NCBI GenBank assembly: GCA_965223305.1
Contig: CBDCWT010000045.1
Coordinates: 62,001-126,000, forward strand
Length of the DNA: 64,000 bases
Reading direction: 5' to 3'
Source: CBDCWT01 sp965223305
Lineage (GTDB): Bacteria > Planctomycetota > Planctomycetia > Pirellulales > Pirellulaceae
The notes beneath the pieces were generated by a model. That model was not told the origin of the DNA. It worked only from the letters and a program-made list of their open reading frames with translations, and ran no database searches. This document shows, piece by piece, positions 26,474-34,938 of the stretch (positions within the stretch are counted from its first letter, which is position 1; each line of letters starts with the position of its first letter). A program made the position numbers and the translations under genes.

Positions 26474-29026
26474 CTAGTGATTCATCGTAAACTCAGCACT
26501 GTTTAATAGTGCCCACAAGATATCGGCCAAACGATTTGTTTCATCGGACGCGCTGCTGCCTTCGTCCATGTGCGAGCGACACAATTCCCACTCCGCCGCG
26601 GTCGGCTCGCGTGAGACTGTCGCTAAGAACAACGCCCTTACACGTTGCTCGCTGCTGAAGAACGGTGCACGCAGAGCATTCAGCAAACCACTGTTTTCGA
26701 TTCCTGTCGCATCCTTGATGAGATTTCCATTCATCAAGGTCAGCGCCAGAGGAATCCCGCCTTGATACGCGGTCGCCTCCATCGTTGGCGACGCGAACTG
26801 CCGGACGAATCGCTCGCGGGACGGGTTACCAACGCGGTCAACGGTGAGCAAGTTCGAGTCGTCGACGAAACCACTCTCCAACAGAGTTGCAACCGCAATG
26901 CTGTCATAAAGCTGTCCGGCGGAAAGAACTTTGACATGCATCTGAGCAAACCAACGCTGTAGCTCACCGCTGTCGATGTCCCCACCGCTCGACAGCCGAT
27001 ATGCGTTCGTCTTTGCAATGGCCCGATACAGGGCTCGGAGATCGAAGTCCGACGCGATGAAGTACCCTGCCAGCAGGTCGAGCACCTCAGGAACGTCAGC
27101 CTGATTGAGTGCACCGAATCCATCCACGGGATCCACAATTCCACGACCAAACATCAACGACCAGACTCGGTTTACTGTGGCCCGAGCAAAGAATGGATTC
27201 TCGCGAGCGGTCAACCACTGCGCGAGTTGTTGCCGCCGGGAACGGCTTTCGTCGTTTTCGGCTGACGTGCCGTCTAGCAGGCGGGGTGCCACAATTGTGT
27301 CAGTCTCGGGAAGCTTCACGTCACCCCAGTCGACATCCTGCACCAGCAACACCGGTGAGGCCATTTCCAACGGTCCTTGCGGACGGGAGATGCGAGCAAA
27401 GTACGCGGCAAAGCTCCAGAAGTCACTCAGCGTCCAAGGCTCAAACGGGTCGTCATGGCACTGCGCGCACTCCAAACGCATCCCTAAGAAGGCCCGCGCA
27501 CTTCTCCCCGCGAGCTTCTCCGGCTCAAGCTTGGCTGCTGAATAAAACAGCAGTGGCCCCGATTCCGCGAGTCGACCCTCGGCCACCAGCAGGCTGCGAA
27601 CGATCTGGTCGTAGGACACATGACTCATCAACTGATCAGCAAACCACTCTTCAAACGAGGCGGTATCTCCCGATGCATCAAACTCAGCTTCTTCCGGTAT
27701 GAGAAAGCTCCGCCACACCGATGCGACGTGGGATGCGTGGTCCGCACTCTCTACCAGCTGGTCGACCAAGGCGTCCGCGGCACCAGGATCGGCTCGTACC
27801 GCTTCGAAGTCCCTCACCTCGCTGGTCGTCGGAATGCGGCCCGTTAAGTCTAGATAGATGCGGCGCATCAACTCACCGCTGTCTGCCAAGGCGACCGGTT
27901 CTATCTCCGTCTCGCGCCAAGCCCGGAGCAGTAACCGATCCGTCTCCGCAGCGACTTCCTCGGCCGATGCAGAAACCGGTACCACAGCATTCCAGCTGAG
28001 GTTGATCGAACCTGTCACCACTTCGTTGCTCGCGACCGAAGACTTTGGCCCGTTGGAAACCGCTGAGGCCGCCGTGCCGACGCCACTCGTCAGCGTTGCA
28101 CTGGCCCCTACGCTACTTGCCGAATCGGGATTCATCGCTAAGGAAGGTGTTGCCACATTGCGCGGTTCCCCTGACTCGACGACCGGCAACCCTCCAGGAA
28201 GCCCTGCCACCGATAGTACCGTATCGTCACCCGCCATCCGATCGAACGACAGGCGTCGCGTCGTTCCACGCTCGGTCTGCACTTCGATGGCCGAAGGAAA
28301 GTGCGTTTCTGGATCGAGAAGAGAAACCACCTGGATCGGTTCAGCTCCATTGTCACAGGACAGTTGAGTTCGCAGTTCGATCTGTCTGCGGCCGTCATGC
28401 ACCACCCGACTCCACGACTCGCTCTCGACAACCATCGACGTGTTATCACCCGGCAAGTCAACGCCCGGCAACAGAAACCACACAAATTCCGCGCTCGGCC
28501 GAGAATCCGTGCCGTCCAACGGCGATCGCACAACGACTTCGTCCCCGGCGCGATAGTCCAGTTTGACTCTGCGACGGAAATCGGTAACACGCGTCCCCGT
28601 CCGAGTCCGCTCGGCGATCACCTCATCGTTTGGCGAGATGAAGAAGATCTTGTTAAGCCCTTCTTCAGTGATTCGAACAACCGATTCCTTTTGCAGGCGG
28701 TCAATCATCGCCGCCCATGAGTACCGGTCACGAGTGACAAATAGGAACGTGACGATGCAGGCAACCGTGGCGACGGTTGTCAACGACCATGCACGGACTG
28801 TTCGCGATGAGACGCGATCGAGCGACTCCAACAAAACTCGCCGAACGGGGCCCGCCTGCGACCGACGCAGTCTTGGCGACCCGCCCCACACCGCCTCGAC
28901 GTTCTGGTCCAAGCGACGAAGCAGTGCATCGGAGACCGGCGGCACGTTGCAGGCCTCACGAAGCAAGTCTCGTAGCTGTAACTCGTCTTCCGAATCTGAA
29001 TTCTGCGCCCTGAAAATGTCTACCAT
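26474..29026 (-). CDS. Membrane-anchored DUF1549/DUF1553 protein with anti-sigma-like N-terminus
   Basis: About 70 cytoplasmic residues (LRDLLREACNVPPVSDALLRRL) precede a single transmembrane helix (~73-95) and a long periplasmic part. The latter contains a beta-rich region (~110-290), DUF1549 (RRIYLDLTGRIPTTSEV at ~370 and the haem-type CAQCH at ~517) and DUF1553 (~600-690, NPFFARATVNRVWSLMFGRG). A short cytoplasmic N-terminus plus one helix, directly after an ECF sigma gene, is what an anti-sigma factor would look like, here fused to a planctomycete cytochrome-like module. No ZAS zinc motif is seen. I chose the ATG at 29026; a TTG at 29056 is also possible. Confidence 0.8.
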   Translation of the reverse strand: MVDIFRAQNSDSEDELQLRDLLREACNVPPVSDALLRRLDQNVEAVWGGSPRLRRSQAGPVRRVLLESLDRVSSRTVRAWSLTTVATVACIVTFLFVTRDRYSWAAMIDRLQKESVVRITEEGLNKIFFISPNDEVIAERTRTGTRVTDFRRRVKLDYRAGDEVVVRSPLDGTDSRPSAEFVWFLLPGVDLPGDNTSMVVESESWSRVVHDGRRQIELRTQLSCDNGAEPIQVVSLLDPETHFPSAIEVQTERGTTRRLSFDRMAGDDTVLSVAGLPGGLPVVESGEPRNVATPSLAMNPDSASSVGASATLTSGVGTAASAVSNGPKSSVASNEVVTGSINLSWNAVVPVSASAEEVAAETDRLLLRAWRETEIEPVALADSGELMRRIYLDLTGRIPTTSEVRDFEAVRADPGAADALVDQLVESADHASHVASVWRSFLIPEEAEFDASGDTASFEEWFADQLMSHVSYDQIVRSLLVAEGRLAESGPLLFYSAAKLEPEKLAGRSARAFLGMRLECAQCHDDPFEPWTLSDFWSFAAYFARISRPQGPLEMASPVLLVQDVDWGDVKLPETDTIVAPRLLDGTSAENDESRSRRQQLAQWLTARENPFFARATVNRVWSLMFGRGIVDPVDGFGALNQADVPEVLDLLAGYFIASDFDLRALYRAIAKTNAYRLSSGGDIDSGELQRWFAQMHVKVLSAGQLYDSIAVATLLESGFVDDSNLLTVDRVGNPSRERFVRQFASPTMEATAYQGGIPLALTLMNGNLIKDATGIENSGLLNALRAPFFSSEQRVRALFLATVSREPTAAEWELCRSHMDEGSSASDETNRLADILWALLNSAEFTMNH

Positions 29027-29062
29027 TGACTCAACTCGGCAAATGAAGTGCGGCAAAGGTCC

Positions 29063-29902
29063 CTAGTCTGGGTTTCCTTGACTTCGGTGTTGGTTAGAGG
29101 CCTGCTGGCCCATATTTTGGTGCCCCGTAGGATGCTGGCCCGCTGCGTCCTGGCGTGAAGCTGCCAGCCACAACAGCTCCCCTGGGTCCTCCCGGTGGGC
29201 TGCTGCTTCTTTCGCATCCAATTGCTCTGCTTCTTTCCGGAAGCTATTGCGAGCGCGAAAGAGGATGGACTCGACAGCCTTCTCCGTAGTGGACCACCGT
29301 TTGGCAATCGCTCGTACGCTGAGTCCATCCACATACTTCCATTCCAGCACCAATCGGTGCTGATCCGACAAGCAGTCGAGCAGCTTGCGCACCGTGTCAA
29401 TACGCTCTTTCTTCTCCAGCTCCTCGGCCGGCCCATCGCTTGACGTCTCGCGGTGGTGACCATTTCTCGATACTTCTTCGACTAGTCGACGAACGCGAGC
29501 AACCGATCGCTGGTAGTCGATCAACTTGTTTCGGGCAACGACCCGCAACCAACCGCCCAACCTACAGTCGTTGGGGTCGAGGCTATCAACGGATTCGACA
29601 AGCTCCAGGAGAGTCTCGCCGACGATGTCTTCCGCCAGATGCTGGTTGCTGCCGGCGGCCCAATAGACATAGCGCCACAGGGACGACAAATGAATGTCGC
29701 AGGCCCGCCGAAAAGCGTCCGGTTTGCGATCTTTCAGATCGGCGACGAGGTCGGGGTCATCCAACGGCTGCCTCGGTTTCTCCGGCCTGTAAAGCTGGCG
29801 GCTTGTTTGTGTTGAGCGGCCTTCAGAGTAGATAACGGCACGACGGATAAAATCACGCACTGAAAACTGAAAGGGGCAGCCGGTCTGCAGCTGGACGGGC
29901 AT
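29063..29902 (-). CDS. ECF-type RNA polymerase sigma factor
   Basis: Region 2 is visible in the segment with AEDIVGETLLELVESVDSLD and GGWLRVVARNKLIDYQRS. Region 4 is the helix-turn-helix with LSDQHRLVLEWKYVDGLSVRAIAKRWSTTEKAVESILFRAR. The 279 residues include a ~45-residue polar tail rich in Gln and His, longer than a minimal ECF factor. The gene ends a few bases before the membrane-anchored DUF1549/DUF1553 protein and is first in the long minus-strand series, which suggests it controls that series. The 246 bases before it (29903-30148) should hold the promoter, but I see no clear consensus. Confidence 0.88.
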   Translation of the reverse strand: MPVQLQTGCPFQFSVRDFIRRAVIYSEGRSTQTSRQLYRPEKPRQPLDDPDLVADLKDRKPDAFRRACDIHLSSLWRYVYWAAGSNQHLAEDIVGETLLELVESVDSLDPNDCRLGGWLRVVARNKLIDYQRSVARVRRLVEEVSRNGHHRETSSDGPAEELEKKERIDTVRKLLDCLSDQHRLVLEWKYVDGLSVRAIAKRWSTTEKAVESILFRARNSFRKEAEQLDAKEAAAHREDPGELLWLAASRQDAAGQHPTGHQNMGQQASNQHRSQGNPD

Positions 29903-30148
29903 GCTAGATCGGAACCTCTTTCACCGCGTTGTTGAAGATCCCCGCTGTTTTAGCTTGCTAGACTGTGACTAACTCAGGTCGCCGGACTCATTCTCACACC
30001 GGTAGGCCCGACCATGCAAGGATGTTCTTGGGTGGAAGGCTGGCTGGCATGAGCCGCATCGGTGCGTAACTTTGTCGCTGACTGTGTCTTGAGAAACAGT
30101 TGTTACCCGAAGCGCGTGGTGGCTCCAGACTGCTGATACCCAACCGTC

Positions 30149-31351
30149 CTACCTTTGATGCATAGGCAGCAATTGATCCGGTAGGGTCAGCGTCAGCACG
30201 GCCAATCCGGTGCAGTAGACCGGGCTCCTGAGCCGGTAGAGGGGCGTATCTTGGCGCCAGCGGCCATCATGGCTCTGATGCGGCAATAGCCTGTCGACAA
30301 CACGGGGAAAGAAATTCTTCCAATGCTCGCCTCCAACTTGCGACATCGCTTCACTCGAAATGTAGCAAGCATAATAGAAGTCATAGTTTCGGCCTTGCCG
30401 AGGCACCGAGTGTTCCGCCAGCCAGTCGCCAGCACTGCGAATCATCGGATCCTGGCGACGATTGTTCAGGGCCAGCGCCAAGATGCCAGCCGCTGTGGTG
30501 TTGAAGTTCGTCCAGTTGTAGGGGTGACGAGTGCTTCTCGGGACTCCCATGTCTAGCTTCGATAGGCCCGCTGGCAAGACCGGTCGGGTCCGGAAGACCG
30601 CCTGCCCCTGCTTGACGGTCAAGAGTCGAAAATTCTCGTTGTGCAGGCCCGGTTGATAGCAGCGGTCGACATACGCCAGGCCTTCATCGATCCATGCCTG
30701 CGGGACTTCGAAGCCAGCGTTATGCGCGGACCTGAAGAAGACGAGGCCTCGGGAAGTCTGGCTGACGGTGGCCAGTCGCCTGCGGTACGTCAAATCGTCC
30801 TTCGCGCCGTCATATCCCAACCCGCCCAGGAAGATATCGTGTTGCTTTGGTGATTTCTGGACCCCGCGGGTGAACACCAAGGCCTGCTCAATCGCCTCGG
30901 CGACGCGCGGGGTTTGGCTTGCTGGAGTTGCTCCAAAAACCTCACTTAAGGTGAGGCATGTCAGAGTGTGCTCTTCGCCGCCGGGCCATAGAGCAACCGG
31001 GCGAGTGGAAAAGGAACCATCGGGTCGTTGTGTCGACAAGAGCCAGTCGACGGCCCGTTTCATCCGTTTTCCATAACGCCCCTGATTTGGTTGATGACCA
31101 CGCGACAGGAACGCCAGAACTGCGTAGCAAGTTTCGGTCGCGGACGGCGCTTCGACGTTCTTGTCGAGACCATTGTACGAACCGTCGGCATTCTGCTGCA
31201 TCGAAAGCCACTCCAGCCCTCGGTCGACCGCTTTCCCGACGGTCTGCAGCCTTTCCACCGATAGCGCGTCCGCGAGGTCTTCAGCGTGGGTCGCGTGGGC
31301 CGAGAGAGCGAGGAATGTGGTCAGTGTGATAACAACGGGAATCCGTATCAT
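30149..31351 (-). CDS. Secreted alpha/alpha-toroid protein, paralogue 3
   Basis: This 400-residue protein has a signal peptide (IRIPVVITLTTFLALSAHATHA), then the family start EDLADALSVERLQTVGKAVDRGL, toroid repeats QQNADGSY and QRPDGSF, and the C-terminal DQLLPMHQR. I chose the ATG at 31351: GGAG lies six bases before it. Upstream in-frame starts would add a non-signal extension. It is divergently oriented to paralogue 4 across a 135-base gap. No DxDD motif is present. It shares the layout of the two paralogues at 9755-12207, on the other side of the sigma-MoxR gene set. Confidence 0.75.
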   Translation of the reverse strand: MIRIPVVITLTTFLALSAHATHAEDLADALSVERLQTVGKAVDRGLEWLSMQQNADGSYNGLDKNVEAPSATETCYAVLAFLSRGHQPNQGRYGKRMKRAVDWLLSTQRPDGSFSTRPVALWPGGEEHTLTCLTLSEVFGATPASQTPRVAEAIEQALVFTRGVQKSPKQHDIFLGGLGYDGAKDDLTYRRRLATVSQTSRGLVFFRSAHNAGFEVPQAWIDEGLAYVDRCYQPGLHNENFRLLTVKQGQAVFRTRPVLPAGLSKLDMGVPRSTRHPYNWTNFNTTAAGILALALNNRRQDPMIRSAGDWLAEHSVPRQGRNYDFYYACYISSEAMSQVGGEHWKNFFPRVVDRLLPHQSHDGRWRQDTPLYRLRSPVYCTGLAVLTLTLPDQLLPMHQR

Positions 31352-31486
31352 CGGTAGCTCCATGTCGTCGAAGGTCCTCCATAAGAACGCTCGGCGCACT
31401 GGAATCACGCAAAACTGTGACTTTTCATTGCGTGATTTCCGTAGCTCGACCGTTAACCATCTACATGGTCGGTTATGGAGTTTGCG
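31352..31486. promoter_or_regulatory. Divergent promoter region between toroid paralogues 3 and 4
   Basis: The 135 bases between two divergent start codons must hold both promoters. A dyad at 31454-31475, TAACC..GGTTA with inner ACCAT/ATGGT, lies close to the right-hand start and could be a regulator site or leader hairpin. Both genes have the same GGAG-N6-ATG start context. No firm -35/-10 pair is assigned. Confidence 0.35.
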
Positions 31487-32632
31487 ATGCAACGATTGCT
31501 TATGACTGCAGCTGTCGTCCTCTTCCCAGCATATGAGGCGCTTGCCGAGGACCTCAGTGCTGGATTAAAGCCCGAACAGCTGAACGAGATTCGGGCCGCG
31601 GTGGATCGTGGAATTCAGTTCATCGCAACGCAGCAAAACGCTGACGGCTCATTTGGCGAAGTGAGCCAGGCACCCGAGTGTACGACTAGCTTTGTAGTAT
31701 TGGCCCTCCTATCACGTGGTCATCAGCCCGGCCAAGGACGTTATGGGCGTCTGATCAGCCGCGCGATTGAGTGGCTCCTGGCGATCCAGCGAGACGACGG
31801 CTCTTTTTCGATCCAGCCTCGGAGTCGGCTGCCTGACTGGATTTCGCACCCGTTAACCGGCGTGGCGTTGTGTGAGGCATACTCGTCCGGTACTAGCTCA
31901 GATCGAACGAGCGAGGCAATTAAACAAGCACTGGCTTATTCACGTGAGACACAGCAGAAGCCGAAGCTGTTCCCGTCGTACGCTGGTGGATGGCATTACG
32001 GAAAGAACGCGGATCAGCGGAGACCGCAGTGGTCGACTTTGTCACCGAGCTGCTGGGAATTGTATTTCATGAGGTCGGCTCACAGCGCCGGTTTCCGGGT
32101 GCAGCAAACAAGTGTTGATGAAGGCTTAGGATTTATTGCGCGATGCTACAAGCCAGGCCCGCTCATTGCAGGAAACTGGGGTGCACGACGCCTTCCCGTG
32201 GGAGCGGACCAGGGCGTGTTCTTTTGGTATCCCAAACCGCCGCCCGGCCATCCCATCTGGGCCGATACCGACACGACCGCAGCGGCAATGCTGACCTTCC
32301 AGCTTCATCGAAAACGCGAAGATCCGATGGTTCTCAAGGCAGCAGATTGGTTGGCAAAGCAACCGATCGCCGGCCAAGGCATGGTTCCTAGTTTCTACTA
32401 CACTTGTTACATCACCAGTCACGCGATGGCCCAGGTAGGCGGCGAACCTTGGCAGAGCTTTTATCCTCAGGTGGTGAACATTCTGTTGCCGTACCAAGAT
32501 CCGAACGGCAACTTTCGAATTGCGCTTGTCCAACCATGGAAAAAATTCGTGCAAAGGCCGTCCCGTACTACAGCGCTCTCGATACTCTGCCTCACACTGC
32601 CGGATCAACTGCTGCCGATTCATCAGCGGTGA
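31487..32632 (+). CDS. Secreted alpha/alpha-toroid protein, paralogue 4
   Basis: The product (381 residues) begins with a signal peptide (LLMTAAVVLFPAYEALA) then EDLSAGLKPEQLNEIRAAVDRGI, toroid repeats QQNADGSF and QRDDGSF, and ends DQLLPIHQR. It is the only one of the four paralogues on the plus strand and diverges from paralogue 3. I chose the ATG at 31487 because GGAG is six bases upstream; an ATG four codons earlier is possible. No DxDD motif is seen. Function is unknown. Confidence 0.75.
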   Translation: MQRLLMTAAVVLFPAYEALAEDLSAGLKPEQLNEIRAAVDRGIQFIATQQNADGSFGEVSQAPECTTSFVVLALLSRGHQPGQGRYGRLISRAIEWLLAIQRDDGSFSIQPRSRLPDWISHPLTGVALCEAYSSGTSSDRTSEAIKQALAYSRETQQKPKLFPSYAGGWHYGKNADQRRPQWSTLSPSCWELYFMRSAHSAGFRVQQTSVDEGLGFIARCYKPGPLIAGNWGARRLPVGADQGVFFWYPKPPPGHPIWADTDTTAAAMLTFQLHRKREDPMVLKAADWLAKQPIAGQGMVPSFYYTCYITSHAMAQVGGEPWQSFYPQVVNILLPYQDPNGNFRIALVQPWKKFVQRPSRTTALSILCLTLPDQLLPIHQR

Positions 32633-32664
32633 TACGAGACTGGACTTCTCATCAATATTGACTT

Positions 32665-32814
32665 CTAGCGGCGCACTTTCTTTCTGCTCTGCCACATCAT
32701 CTCGTCGATGTAGACGATCCCCCAGCCGGTCTTGATCCCGGCCTTCTCGGCGGGTGAGCCCTTTCGTACCGACGTTCCAAGGATGCGACCGTCGATCGTA
32801 CACACATCGATTCC
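32665..32814 (-). pseudogene. Remnant of a PDZ domain
   Basis: The minus-strand translation contains GIDVCTIDGRILGTSV, then RKGSPAEKAGIKTGWGIVYI, the carboxylate-binding and helix segments of a PDZ domain as found in tail-specific proteases. Only about 48 residues of homology remain, without a start or any protease domain, and the upstream in-frame DNA is not protein-like. I read it as a leftover of a larger exported protein, now squeezed between a toroid gene and the ABC operon promoter. Confidence 0.45.
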
Positions 32815-32921
32815 GGCCACACCACTGCGAAGGCTTCTGCGTCTGCTGAAGGTCGCGACAGGCTTCCCACGGAATGTTCTCCTTGTTCGTCTGCCTTCGC
32901 CAAAAAATCCCGATGCGACCA

Positions 32922-32965
32922 TTGTATTTATTGTATATGCACACTATACTCAATCTGTACAGTAT
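32922..32965 (+). promoter_or_regulatory. Promoter with overlapping operator for the YtrA-type operon
   Basis: TTGTAT at 32922-32927 and TATACT at 32945-32950 are spaced by 17 bases, a good sigma-70 promoter. Directly overlapping the -10 is an inverted repeat, ATACT at 32946-32950 and AGTAT at 32961-32965, with the perfect 8-base palindrome CTGTACAG at 32955-32962. The first gene downstream is a GntR/YtrA repressor, so autorepression here is likely. Binding is inferred. Confidence 0.55.
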
Positions 32966-33011
32966 GGTCAATGGCCTGAACCAGAGAAAGAACTCGAGGT
33001 AGCCCGGCGTC

Positions 33012-33389
33012 ATGAAGATCCTGGTTTCCAATTCCTCGGCGGCCCCGATCTACGAGCAGATTGCGGGACAGATCAAGCAACAGATCGTCAATGGGCAACT
33101 CACAGAAGGCTTTGCCTTGCCGTCGATTCGGAGGCTCGCGCAGGAGTTGCAGGTCAGCGTCATTACGACCAAGCGAGCCTATGAGGAGTTGGAGAAAGAC
33201 GGCTTCATCCACGCGGTGCGCGGCAAGGGCTGCTTCGTTGCAGCGCAGAACATGGAACTTCTGCGCGAGATGAAACTACGTGCCGTGGAAGAAAAGCTGG
33301 CCGAGGCGGTCGCAGAAGCACAGAGCCTCGGTATCGAGCCGAAGGTCTTGCACGAGATGCTAACACTGCTGACAGGAGAAAACGAATGA
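33012..33389 (+). CDS. GntR-family (YtrA subfamily) transcriptional regulator
   Basis: This 125-residue protein has the N-terminal GntR winged helix (PIYEQIAGQIKQQIVNGQL, then LPSIRRLAQELQVSVITTKRAYEEL, and the wing GFIHAVRGKGCFVA). It has only a short coiled C-terminal arm with no effector domain, which defines the YtrA subfamily. Such regulators repress an adjacent ABC exporter operon, often for peptide or cell-wall antibiotic stress. The stop overlaps the next start in ATGA, so it is cotranscribed with the transporter. Confidence 0.9.
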   Translation: MKILVSNSSAAPIYEQIAGQIKQQIVNGQLTEGFALPSIRRLAQELQVSVITTKRAYEELEKDGFIHAVRGKGCFVAAQNMELLREMKLRAVEEKLAEAVAEAQSLGIEPKVLHEMLTLLTGENE

Positions 33390-34261
33390 CCGACCTCGCT
33401 CTTCAACTTGATAACGTCACGAAGATGTATAAGGGCTTTTCTTTGAGGGACGTTTCCTTCGAACTGCCACGAGGCTACATGATGGGGCTCATCGGAGCCA
33501 ACGGCGCGGGCAAGACGACCATCATAAAGCTGATCATGAATCTGATCCGCCGGGACTCGGGGCGGATTACCGTCTTCGGCAAAGACAACTTACAGCACGA
33601 GGCGGAGATCAAGCGCGACATTGGATTCGTTTACGACGTTCCGCGTTTCTACGATGATGCGAAGTTGTGCGACATCGCACGCGCGGTCGCACCGTTCTAT
33701 CCCAAATGGGACAAAGCTCGCTTCGATTCGCTGATTGGCGAGTTTGAGTTGCCGCTGCGCAAGAAATTCAAGACGCTCTCGGCAGGCATGAAGACTCGGT
33801 TCGCGTTGAGTCTGGCGCTTTCCCATGATGCAGATTTGATCCTCATGGACGAGCCGACAGCGGGACTCGATCCGATCGTGCGGCGTGAGTTGCTCGACAA
33901 GCTACGGGACATTTTGCAGGACGAAACAAAGTCGATCGTATTCTCGACACATATCACCTCCGACCTTGAAAGGATTGCCGACTTCATCACTTGCGTGCAT
34001 GAAGGGCAGATACTGTTCAGCAGTCCGCGCGACGAGATCCTGGAACGATGGGGAGTCGTGAGGGCAAACGAGGAAGCACTTCGTGGAGAAATCGAAACCT
34101 CGCTCCATGGTGTGCGACAAGGCGAGCATGGATGCGAGGCATTGACCGACGACATCGGAACGGCCCGCGCCGTTCTTCCGTCTGACGCAGTAATTGAAAA
34201 GGCCTCTCTTGATGATGTCGTTGCGTTACTTCAATCGGAGAACCGCTCATGCTCAAGCTGA
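33386..34261 (+). CDS. ABC transporter ATPase subunit, first pair
   Basis: The 291-residue ATPase has Walker A GANGAGKTT (~37-45), a variant signature LSAGMKTR in place of LSGGQ, and Walker B DLILMDEPTAGLD. A C-terminal ~70-residue extension follows. It overlaps the regulator by 4 bases upstream and its permease by 13 bases downstream. With the YtrA regulator this matches bacterial YtrB-like exporters. The substrate is unknown. Confidence 0.9.
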   Translation: MTDLALQLDNVTKMYKGFSLRDVSFELPRGYMMGLIGANGAGKTTIIKLIMNLIRRDSGRITVFGKDNLQHEAEIKRDIGFVYDVPRFYDDAKLCDIARAVAPFYPKWDKARFDSLIGEFELPLRKKFKTLSAGMKTRFALSLALSHDADLILMDEPTAGLDPIVRRELLDKLRDILQDETKSIVFSTHITSDLERIADFITCVHEGQILFSSPRDEILERWGVVRANEEALRGEIETSLHGVRQGEHGCEALTDDIGTARAVLPSDAVIEKASLDDVVALLQSENRSCSS

Positions 34262-34917
34262 TTCGCAAAGACCTGCTGCTTCACAAGCCGGCGTTCTACG
34301 GCTACGTGCCTGTTCTGCTCATCTATCTGGCTTATTTGGCGACGCAGGTGAGTTCTCAGAACGTCTTTATTACGTTCGCCTGCATTATGGCGGCGATTCT
34401 TCCGATGGTGTTGATCACCCGCGAAGACAAGTTCGGGGCCGAGGTGTTCATATGCAGTCTGCCCATCACGCGCCGCCAAGCCGTCCGAGCCAAGTACGTG
34501 ATGTGCGTGTCGACAGCTCTCACTCTCGCGATCATCGGCCTCACTCTCTATTCGATCTTTGCACCTCGCGGGGGGCTTGCGGTTTGGAGCATCGCGAGCG
34601 CGAGCCGCGTGCTTCTGATCCTCACGATGGGACTCTGCCTGTCGATTCCGTGCTCGCTGCGATTCGGCTGGGTTGGCCTAATTGCCGGTTTGGTCACGTT
34701 GCAGGTGTTTGGAATTGTGACGCTTCACATCGTGAATACCTTCGCGACGAATCTCCAACTGCGTGACGTCTTCGGTGCCATTTCTGATTTCATCGAACGA
34801 GCTCATTCTCAGCTTGGCAGCCCACTTGCTTTCGCGGCTGTCGTGATCATCGTAACCGTTGTTAATCTCACAGCTTGCAAGATTGCCGAATCTTCGTTCG
34901 AGCAAAGGGAGCTGTGA
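34249..34917 (+). CDS. ABC-2-type permease subunit, first pair
   Basis: This 222-residue protein begins MLKLIRKDLLLHKP, a typical ABC-2 start, and has about six hydrophobic segments. A loop with EVFICSLPITRRQAVRAKY is the conserved cytoplasmic segment of this permease type. The start overlaps the ATPase gene by 13 bases, so translation is probably coupled. It is the membrane partner of the preceding ATPase. Confidence 0.85.
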   Translation: MLKLIRKDLLLHKPAFYGYVPVLLIYLAYLATQVSSQNVFITFACIMAAILPMVLITREDKFGAEVFICSLPITRRQAVRAKYVMCVSTALTLAIIGLTLYSIFAPRGGLAVWSIASASRVLLILTMGLCLSIPCSLRFGWVGLIAGLVTLQVFGIVTLHIVNTFATNLQLRDVFGAISDFIERAHSQLGSPLAFAAVVIIVTVVNLTACKIAESSFEQREL

Positions 34918-34938
34918 GGAGAATCGGTCTAGCAGCGC

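Noticed and set aside
32126..33031. 301-codon minus-strand frame
   Set aside because: It is antisense to a toroid gene and spans the ABC operon promoter; only the PDZ-like piece, which is in a different frame, resembles a protein.
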